In this document: positions 58,200 to 64,000 of the stretch, piece after piece | How the letters are laid out: the number at the start of each line of letters is the position of its first letter | How positions within the stretch are numbered: the stretch's first letter is position 1 | From: an uncultured Pseudomonadales bacterium | GTDB taxonomy: Bacteria > Pseudomonadota > Gammaproteobacteria > Pseudomonadales > Porticoccaceae | DNA length: 64,000 nucleotides | Assembly (NCBI GenBank): GCA_943788445.1 | Contig: CALSQH010000001.1 | Location: 186,001-250,000 of the forward strand | Reading direction: 5' to 3' | Translations under genes and position numbers: made by a program | The notes under the pieces: generated by a model | What the model was told of the DNA's origin: nothing | The model's input: the letters and a program-made list of their open reading frames with translations, nothing else | Database searches by the model: none

Positions 58200-59164
58200 T
58201 AGTTGAGGTCTTTTAACCAAGCTTCCAATTTAATCTGATCGGCAACAAAACCGCGGATGCCCTCGGCCAACTTCTCGGTAGCCATTGCATCCTGATTGAG
58301 TTCAAAGCGGAAAGAACTCTCATTACCGAGCTGATAGTGAATTTTTGAGCCAGTATCGGAGGGATCAAGTTTGCGTTCAAGCGTACCGTAATCATCACCC
58401 AGAGCCTGCAATAGCTGAGGACTGATAGTTAAGCGGTCACAGCCTGCCAGCTCAGTGATCTCATCGGTATTTCTAAAGCTCGCGCCCATCACGACAGTAT
58501 TGTAGCCAGTCTGCTTGTAATAGTTATAAATGCGTGTCACCGACTGTACACCGGGATCATCGGCGGGTGCATACTCAGTTAGACCGGTAGAGTTTTTGTA
58601 CCAGTCAAGAATTCTACCAACAAAGGGTGAAATCAAAAACGCACCAGCATCTGCCGCAGCCACTGCCTGAGTAAAGTTAAATAGCAGGGTAAGATTGCAA
58701 TTAATGCCTTCTTTTTCGAGTTGCTCTGCGGCGCGGATGCCCTCCCAAGTGGAAGCCATTTTAATCAGGACGCGCTCTTTACCAATGCCGGCTTGCTCAT
58801 AGAGATTGATTAGGTGGCGAGCTTTGGCGATTGAAGCCTCGGCATCAAACGATAAGCGCGCATCTACTTCGGTCGAAACCCGACCAGGAATCTGCTCAAG
58901 AATTTTTTCACCAAAACCAACAGCCAGTCTATCCATGCAGTCTGAAAGTTGCTCTTCACTTGAGTGACGCCCATTCATAGTTTTGGTGACTATCGAATCG
59001 ACAAGGCCACGATAGGCGGGCATCTGTGCCGCTTTTAATAGCAGTGAGGGATTAGTGGTGGCATCTTCGGGAGAATATTGCGCAATGGCGTCAAAATCAC
59101 CGGTATCGGCTACTACGGTGGTTATTTCTTTTAATTGGGCAAGTTTACTTTTAGTGTTGCTCAT
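58199..59164 (-). CDS. tal: Transaldolase
   Basis: This 321-residue pentose-phosphate enzyme has the Schiff-base lysine in [27 protein letters not shown] and [20 protein letters not shown] are the TalB-type signatures. The ATG at 59164 overlaps the dusA stop by one base (TGATG), so dusA-tal-terB form one translationally linked operon. Confidence 0.95.
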   Translation of the reverse strand: MSNTKSKLAQLKEITTVVADTGDFDAIAQYSPEDATTNPSLLLKAAQMPAYRGLVDSIVTKTMNGRHSSEEQLSDCMDRLAVGFGEKILEQIPGRVSTEVDARLSFDAEASIAKARHLINLYEQAGIGKERVLIKMASTWEGIRAAEQLEKEGINCNLTLLFNFTQAVAAADAGAFLISPFVGRILDWYKNSTGLTEYAPADDPGVQSVTRIYNYYKQTGYNTVVMGASFRNTDEITELAGCDRLTISPQLLQALGDDYGTLERKLDPSDTGSKIHYQLGNESSFRFELNQDAMATEKLAEGIRGFVADQIKLEAWLKDLN

Positions 59165-60141
59165 CAACCATTTACTCCAGATGTTTTTGCTAATGCAGTT
59201 GTTAAAACCTCGATACTAGCCGAGTGTTTGAATGCGTTCTCGCTGATATGTCTTCTAAATTGACGGGCGCCGGGCATGCCGTGAAATAAACCTAAAATAT
59301 GACGGGTCATGGCGTTTAGCTTGGTGCCTTTTGAAAGTTCATTATCCACGTATTTTAAAAATTCTTCAGCAACTTTTTCACGGCTTTTAATCGGAGTGTT
59401 AGCACCATAGATAATTTGATCTACGCTAGCCAGTAAGTATGGATTGGTATAGGCCTCACGGCCAACCATCACTCCATCTAAAAGTTTCAGGTGCTCAGTG
59501 GACTGTTCGAGAGTTGTCACGCCACCATTAATAATAATCTCAAGATGAGGGAAATCTTTTTTTAGCTGATAGACGCGGTCGTAGTTTAATTCCGGTATTT
59601 CGCGATTCTGTTTTGGGCTCAGGCCCTTCAGCCAAGCCTTGCGTGCGTGAACCAAAAATACTTCGCAGCCAGCCTCAGCAACGGTGCCGACAAAATCCGC
59701 TAAAAATTGATACGAATCATACTCATCAACCCCAATGCGGTGTTTAACGGTAATGGGTAGATCAACCGCCTCGCGCATAGCAGATACACAGTTAGCAGTG
59801 ACCTGTGCATCCTTCATCATCACCGCACCAAACATACCGTTCTGAACACGGTCACTCGGACAGCCACAATTTAAATTGATTTCAGCATAGGCGTATTGCG
59901 CCGCCATCTTGCAGGCCAGCGCCAAATCCTTTGGATTACTGCCGCCGAGCTGCAGTGCTACTGGATGTTCAAAAGGATCCATCTGCAGGTGATGATCGCT
60001 GTCGCCGTGCAGGATTGCACCCGTGGTGAGCATCTCGGTATAGAGCATCGAATGCTGACTGATCAGGCGAAAAAAATAGCGGCAGTGGCGATCCGTCCAG
60101 TCGAGCATTGGGGCCACGCAAAATCTTCTATCTAAAGGCAT
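59164..60141 (-). CDS. dusA: tRNA-dihydrouridine(20/20a) synthase DusA
   Basis: The product is 325 residues from ATG 60141; an upstream in-frame ATG adds 24 residues without conservation. FMN barrel with [21 protein letters not shown], the catalytic Cys in [14 protein letters not shown], and [16 protein letters not shown] near the C-terminus, which marks the DusA branch. It reduces U20/U20a in tRNA. Confidence 0.94.
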   Translation of the reverse strand: MPLDRRFCVAPMLDWTDRHCRYFFRLISQHSMLYTEMLTTGAILHGDSDHHLQMDPFEHPVALQLGGSNPKDLALACKMAAQYAYAEINLNCGCPSDRVQNGMFGAVMMKDAQVTANCVSAMREAVDLPITVKHRIGVDEYDSYQFLADFVGTVAEAGCEVFLVHARKAWLKGLSPKQNREIPELNYDRVYQLKKDFPHLEIIINGGVTTLEQSTEHLKLLDGVMVGREAYTNPYLLASVDQIIYGANTPIKSREKVAEEFLKYVDNELSKGTKLNAMTRHILGLFHGMPGARQFRRHISENAFKHSASIEVLTTALAKTSGVNG

Positions 60142-60287
60142 ATTTATTTCAGGTAATGGATAATTTTGGGGTTGTTGTTTTAAACAATCGGCGATTATAG
60201 AAGCCCTGAGCATAAAAGTCCGTAAACATTAGAGAGTAAATAAGATTTCAGTGATCAACCTGAAGTTAAAAAACGTTACAATTGCCC

Positions 60288-62111
60288 ATGGCCTTTGATT
60301 ACAAACCTTTCCTTAAATCCCTCACCCAGCGTCCTGGCATCTATCAGATGTTCAATGCCGAAGGGGAGATTCTCTATGTGGGTAAGGCCAAGAACCTTAA
60401 GAATAGAGTCAGCAGTTATTTTCGCGCCACCGGTCTAACCCTCAAGACCGCAGCACTGGTTAAGCGAATTGCTCAGATCGATGTCACGGTGACTGAAACC
60501 GAAACCGAAGCGCTTATTCTCGAGCACAATCTGATTAAGCAAAATCGGCCGCCCTACAATATTTTGATGCGCGACGATAAAAGCTATCCCTATATCTTTT
60601 TATCCGATCAGGATAAGTGGCCGCGGCTAGCATTCCATCGCGGAGCGAAAAAGGCCAAAGGGACCTATTTTGGACCCTTTCCAAATTCTTATGCCGTGCG
60701 TGAAAGCATGAGCTTTCTTCAGAAAACCTTCAAAGTGCGTCAGTGTGAAGATGTGTTTTTTAAAAACCGCTCGCGACCCTGCCTGCAATACCAAATCAAG
60801 CGCTGTACTGCCCCTTGTGTGGATTTGGTAAGTCAGGAGGATTACGCCACAGATGTGAATCTTACGCGGCTCTATCTGGATGGCAAAGGCGACAAGATAT
60901 TAAAGCAACTCGAGCGTGATATGGAAGCGGCGGCGGAGCAACTAGAGTTTGAAAAAGCTGCCGAGAGCCGTGATCAAATCTCCGCCCTAAGGCAAATTCA
61001 GGCTCAGCAAGTGATCGAAAAGGGGAGGGGCACCATTGATGTGGTGGCCGCCGCCATCAGTAATGGTCAAGCCTGTGTGCATATGCTGTATATCCGTCAG
61101 GGGCGCATTTTAGGCAGTCGCAGCTACTATCCCAAAGCACCTCTTGCAGAAGATTGCGGCGAACTCTTGGATGATTTTCTGCCGCTACTGTATTTGGCGG
61201 GGGGGGGGCGACCGGATTTACCCAAAGAAATCTTATTGAATGCGCAAATTGATAGTGCTGAGGTGCTGACGGAAGCACTTAAGTTACGAGTGCAACGCAA
61301 TATCGAAATACGCCATTCTGTGCGTGGATTTCGGGCCAAGTGGCTAGAATTGGCCCAGCGCACCGCTGAACAAAATCTTGCCGGCAAACTAGCCTCGAAA
61401 AAGACCCAGGAACAACGGTTTGAATCTCTGCGCGAAACGCTTGAACTAGAAGCAATGCCAGAGCGCATCGAATGCTTTGATATCAGCCACAGCAGCGGTG
61501 AGGCCGTGGTCGCCTCCTGTGTGGTATTTGATAATAACGGCGCACTAAAAAGTGATTACCGGCGCTTTAATATTGAGGGCATTACCGGCGGTGATGATTA
61601 CGCCGCCATGGAACAGGCCATTCGTCGACGTTACACCAGGTTGATGGAAGGTGAAAGCAAACTGCCGGATATTCTGTTGATTGACGGTGGCAAAGGTCAG
61701 ATTGGTATTGCCAAAGAGGTATTAAATGATCTGGGTGTGGCCGGGGTAATGATTCTTGGCGTAGCCAAGGGCACAACCCGCAAGCCAGGATTAGAAACCC
61801 TAATTCTCGCCGACCAAAATAATCGTATTATTGGCCGCCCGCAGCAGGCCGCACTGCACCTAATACAGCAGATACGCGACGAGGCCCACAGATTTGCAAT
61901 TACCGGGCACAAGCAGCGCCGTGACAAAAAACGCCGTACATCCGTCCTGGAAGGTATTCCCGGGGTGGGTGCAACCAGGCGGCGTGATCTGCTTAAGCAC
62001 TTCGGTGGCATAAGAGAAGTTCAAAAAGCTAGCGTAGCCGATTTGATGAAAGTACCAAATATAAGCAAAAAGGTTGCTGATGCTATTTACAGCGCACTGT
62101 ACAATGAGTAA
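60288..62111 (+). CDS. uvrC: UvrABC system protein C
   Basis: The 607 residues comprise a GIY-YIG nuclease domain (RPGIYQMFNAEGEILYVGKAKN), a UVR motif (LEFEKAAESRDQISALRQIQ), a central Cys-rich segment (CLQYQIKRCTAPCVDL), an RNase H-like second nuclease domain (ECFDISHSSGEAVVASCVVF) and C-terminal helix-hairpin-helix pairs (LEGIPGVGATRRRDLLKHFGG). It makes the dual incisions of nucleotide excision repair. A G-run near 61200 does not break the frame. Confidence 0.96.
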   Translation: MAFDYKPFLKSLTQRPGIYQMFNAEGEILYVGKAKNLKNRVSSYFRATGLTLKTAALVKRIAQIDVTVTETETEALILEHNLIKQNRPPYNILMRDDKSYPYIFLSDQDKWPRLAFHRGAKKAKGTYFGPFPNSYAVRESMSFLQKTFKVRQCEDVFFKNRSRPCLQYQIKRCTAPCVDLVSQEDYATDVNLTRLYLDGKGDKILKQLERDMEAAAEQLEFEKAAESRDQISALRQIQAQQVIEKGRGTIDVVAAAISNGQACVHMLYIRQGRILGSRSYYPKAPLAEDCGELLDDFLPLLYLAGGGRPDLPKEILLNAQIDSAEVLTEALKLRVQRNIEIRHSVRGFRAKWLELAQRTAEQNLAGKLASKKTQEQRFESLRETLELEAMPERIECFDISHSSGEAVVASCVVFDNNGALKSDYRRFNIEGITGGDDYAAMEQAIRRRYTRLMEGESKLPDILLIDGGKGQIGIAKEVLNDLGVAGVMILGVAKGTTRKPGLETLILADQNNRIIGRPQQAALHLIQQIRDEAHRFAITGHKQRRDKKRRTSVLEGIPGVGATRRRDLLKHFGGIREVQKASVADLMKVPNISKKVADAIYSALYNE

Positions 62112-62163
62112 GTTTGCGGTTGTTTAAAAAACGTCCTTAAGTCAATAGAGAAGAAGACAAGTA

Positions 62164-62724
62164 ATGTGGAATCTACCCAATATCCTAACGCTGCTGAGAA
62201 TTGCACTGATTCCAGTGTTTATGATCGTCTACTACACCTCGTGGGAATGGAATAACCTAGCCGCGGCGGCAATCTTTGGCTTAGCAGCGGCAACTGACTG
62301 GGTCGATGGCTATGTGGCACGCAAATACAATTTGATCACAGCCTTTGGCGCCTTTCTCGACCCAGTGGCCGACAAGCTTATTGTAGTGGCTGCAATGGTG
62401 ATGTTGCTGGAAGTGCATGCGACACCTTGGTTCTCATTGCCTGCTATCGTCATTATTGGTCGTGAAATTGTGATTTCAGCACTTCGTGAATGGATGGCAG
62501 AGATGGGGTATCGCGGCACAGTGGCCGTAGCCACCATTGGCAAAGTTAAGACTTGGGTTCAGATGGTCGCCATTGCCTTACTGCTTGCAGCCAAGCCTGA
62601 ACAAGAGTTCCTGACTTCGTTGGGCTTTGTTGCAATATACGTTGCAGCGGCACTTACGCTCTGGTCTATGGTGCACTACCTGCGCGCCGCATGGCCGCAA
62701 TTGAGCGCCGGTGAAGATAAGTAG
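62164..62724 (+). CDS. pgsA: CDP-diacylglycerol-glycerol-3-phosphate 3-phosphatidyltransferase
   Basis: This 186-residue membrane enzyme of phosphatidylglycerol synthesis has the CDP-alcohol phosphotransferase motif DG-x2-AR-x8-G-x3-D-x3-D intact (WVDGYVARKYN ... GAFLDPVADK). Four or more hydrophobic helices. It follows uvrC, the standard gammaproteobacterial order. Confidence 0.95.
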   Translation: MWNLPNILTLLRIALIPVFMIVYYTSWEWNNLAAAAIFGLAAATDWVDGYVARKYNLITAFGAFLDPVADKLIVVAAMVMLLEVHATPWFSLPAIVIIGREIVISALREWMAEMGYRGTVAVATIGKVKTWVQMVAIALLLAAKPEQEFLTSLGFVAIYVAAALTLWSMVHYLRAAWPQLSAGEDK

Positions 62725-62823
62725 TTAATAGAGTCGATAAGTAGTTGATTTATTGCTGGTATTCCCTAGAATACCGCATCGTTGAAAAGTTAGAGTATTA
62801 CTGAGGCGTTAAAAGAGTTAATA

Positions 62824-62996
62824 GGCGCGGTAGCAAATATGCTGTGGTCTGCAACTCCGCCATCGTCGGTTCGACCAATTGCGAAGCAACGAGCGTAGCG
62901 AAGCCCGAAGGGGATTAACTTTCGATAGACTGTTAAGATTCTTCCGACCCGTCTAAAGAGTGAGACCGACGGGAAGTTAAGATACAAGATTTACAA
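62824..62996 (+). repeat. Chimeric repeat 1: broken tRNA-Cys 5' part plus hairpin-rich insert
   Basis: 173 bp. It begins with the tRNA-Cys 5' two-thirds (a few bases of the D-arm deleted) up to the T-loop (GTCGGTTCGA). It then changes into CCAATTGCGAAGCAACGAGC and small hairpins such as CCCGAAGGG, then TTCCGACCCG (the T-arm 3' half), and a tail ending ACAAGATTTACAA. It cannot form a full tRNA. Confidence 0.75.
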
Positions 62997-63181
62997 GGCG
63001 CGGTAGCAAAGTGGTAATGCTGTGGACTGCAACTCCGCCATCGTCGGTCCGACCAATTGCGAAGCAATTAGCAACGAGCGTAGCGAAGCCCGAAGGGGAT
63101 TAACTGTCGATAGACTGTTAAGATTCTTCCGACCCGTCTAAAGAGTGAGACCGACGGGAAGTTAAGATACAAGATTTACAA
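62997..63181 (+). repeat. Chimeric repeat 2: near-intact tRNA-Cys 5' part plus hairpin-rich insert
   Basis: 185 bp, the same layout as repeat 1, but the D-arm, anticodon arm (GCA) and variable region are identical to the functional gene that follows. It diverges in the T-arm, where GTCGGTCCGAC closes on itself. The insert includes AATTGCGAAGCAATT, CCCGAAGGG and GTCGATAGAC hairpins, then TTCCGACCCG and the same tail. Confidence 0.75.
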
Positions 63182-63256
<75 letters not shown>

Positions 63257-63319
63257 GTTCCACCGGCTAATAATTCAATGTTAGCCAAAGGCAATACCAG
63301 CCTTCGAAGAAGTCCCCCT

Positions 63320-63406
63320 GCCCGGGTGGCGAAATTGGTAGACGCAAGGGACTTAAAATCCCTCGGTGGCAACACCGTGCCGGTTCAAGTCCGGCCCCGG
63401 GCACCA
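63320..63406 (+). tRNA. tRNA-Leu (UAA)
   Basis: 87 nt class II tRNA. Acceptor GCCCGGG/CCCGGGC plus encoded ACCA, D-arm GGCGAAATTGGTAGAC, anticodon TAA in GGGACTTAAAATCCC, long variable arm, T-arm CCGGTTCAAGTCCGG. It is followed by a duplicated 3' end ~175 bp downstream. Confidence 0.92.
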
Positions 63407-63581
63407 TAATACCCCTGACGTTAGTACCACTGCCCAAGTTAATTTAAAACTCCAATCTTTGGACTTGAAGCGGTGAGGTTCACAAAATGCTAAGCATGTT
63501 GAACGAGTCGCTTAGCGACGAAGCCCCAAAGGGGTCAAAGCAGCCCAAAGGCTGATTTGATCAACCCGGACCCGGGCACCA
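63407..63581 (+). repeat. Hairpin-rich element bounded by a second copy of the tRNA-Leu 3' end
   Basis: It contains a series of tiny stems (TCGC-TTA-GCGA, CCCC-AAA-GGGG, CAGCC-CAAA-GGCTG) like those next to tRNA-Cys. It ends in CCCGGACCCGGGCACCATA, a near-copy of the tRNA-Leu T-arm/acceptor 3' end. The layout suggests insertion or duplication at the tRNA 3' end. Confidence 0.65.
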
Positions 63582-63824
63582 TATACCAATATTTTCAGTC
63601 ATACCCTAATCTCTCCCCATCAAACCTTTTCTTTAGTAGTCCACTTTCGAGCACCAAAAGTAATCGTGATAAATCACGACTTCTTCGTCTAAATTTTCAG
63701 GCCTTATTGGCACGACGATCAACGCTAGAGGGGCAGTTGATATGTAAAGTACTCATTTTCTAAGCTCTACCTGGTGTGAACCAAAAAAAGCATATACGCG
63801 TAAAATAGTTTTAATCAATTAATG
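63582..63824. other. Intergenic stretch upstream of the GTPase gene
   Basis: No supported gene. A short open frame begins inside the tRNA-derived repeat (63557) but its product is compositionally like noise. The stretch contains a GTGATAAATCAC inverted repeat near 63665. Confidence 0.4.
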
Positions 63825-63840
63825 ATATGATATATCATAT
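63825..63840 (+). promoter_or_regulatory. 16-bp perfect palindrome upstream of G3E GTPase, possible Zur operator
   Basis: ATATGATATATCATAT is a perfect palindrome 59 bp before the start of a CobW/ZigA-type gene, a family often repressed by Zur. Its sequence is A+T-rich and dyad-symmetric as Zur boxes are, but it does not clearly match a known consensus, so the regulator is inferred only from context. Confidence 0.45.
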
Positions 63841-63898
63841 TTAAAAGATTGATTATTTTACCCTGCAGAGGTCAAGACTGCTCAATATGGAGAGACTA

Positions 63899-64000
63899 AT
63901 GACACAAACACATAAACTGCCTGTAACCGTACTTTCAGGCTTTTTAGGGGCTGGTAAAACCACCGTCCTTAGCCATATTCTGAATAATCGAGAAGGCAAG
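63899..64000 (+). CDS. G3E-family GTPase (CobW/ZigA-type metallochaperone), 5' end only
   Basis: The first 34 residues ([20 protein letters not shown]) carry the family P-loop GFLGAGKTT. The gene runs off the right edge. These proteins insert or deliver metals such as Zn or Co. The preceding palindrome suggests metal-dependent control. GGAGAG lies upstream of the ATG. Confidence 0.9.
   Translation, partial: MTQTHKLPVTVLSGFLGAGKTTVLSHILNNREGK

Noticed and set aside
63557..63763. 68-codon open frame near the right end
   Set aside because: It starts inside the tRNA-derived repeat, has no ribosome-binding site and encodes compositionally random sequence.

Overview
The window reads as a chromosomal segment of a marine gammaproteobacterium, most likely of the Cellvibrionales / SAR92-Porticoccaceae type (inference). 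The basis is the gammaproteobacterial housekeeping order tig-clpP-clpX-lon-hupB-ppiD and mltD / methyltransferase-rnhA-dnaQ, a complete liu leucine-degradation operon under a MerR-type LiuR, a laminarinase-like GH16 enzyme with thrombospondin type 3 (TSP3) calcium repeats, and a VPLPA-CTERM exported protein.

Layout. 1-7.7 kb is an accessory, A+T-rich and partly decayed zone. It holds the 3' end of a TSP3 protein, two identical IS3-family elements in opposite orientation flanking one exported-protein gene, a zinc-ribbon gene split by the first IS, two small genes, a second broken zinc-ribbon gene, and an ECF sigma-factor operon whose promoter and 5' end are tandemly duplicated. 7.7-14.8 kb is an old imperfect duplication of the block aldo/keto reductase - TSP3 exoprotein - MAPEG protein - LysR. 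One copy of the exoprotein carries a GH16 domain, and most of the other duplicated genes are now fragments. 15-19.2 kb holds gcvT and gcvP without gcvH between them. 19.3-23.1 kb holds an ABC importer of the PhnCDE / putative selenate type next to a eukaryote-type HisA. 23.1-30.3 kb is the liu operon. 30.4-34.7 kb holds a flavin reductase, a dienoyl-CoA reductase, a dienoyl-CoA isomerase and a divergent TetR regulator (unsaturated fatty-acid oxidation). 36.3-44.9 kb is the proteostasis cluster. 45-52.9 kb holds mltD, a methyltransferase, rnhA, dnaQ and hrpA.

53-55.1 kb is the most interesting locus: a three-gene RiPP-type operon made of an exported Cys-repeat precursor (eight EGKCG motifs with regular spacing), a DUF692/MNIO iron enzyme and a DUF2063 partner. 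A near-consensus ECF-sigma promoter precedes it. This matches the recently described bufferin/HvfABC class of copper-related peptides, with an unusually regular core. It is followed by mlaA-like, PP2C-phosphatase/STAS, terB-tal-dusA, and uvrC-pgsA. The last 1.2 kb holds tRNA-Cys and tRNA-Leu embedded in chimeric repeats, where partial tRNA copies are joined to arrays of tiny hairpins, followed by the start of a G3E (CobW-type) GTPase behind a 16-bp palindrome.

Caveat: several essential or usually intact genes (clpP, gcvP, and the N-terminus of the GH16 gene) carry one-base indels, some at homopolymers. Part of the apparent pseudogenisation may therefore be sequence error.
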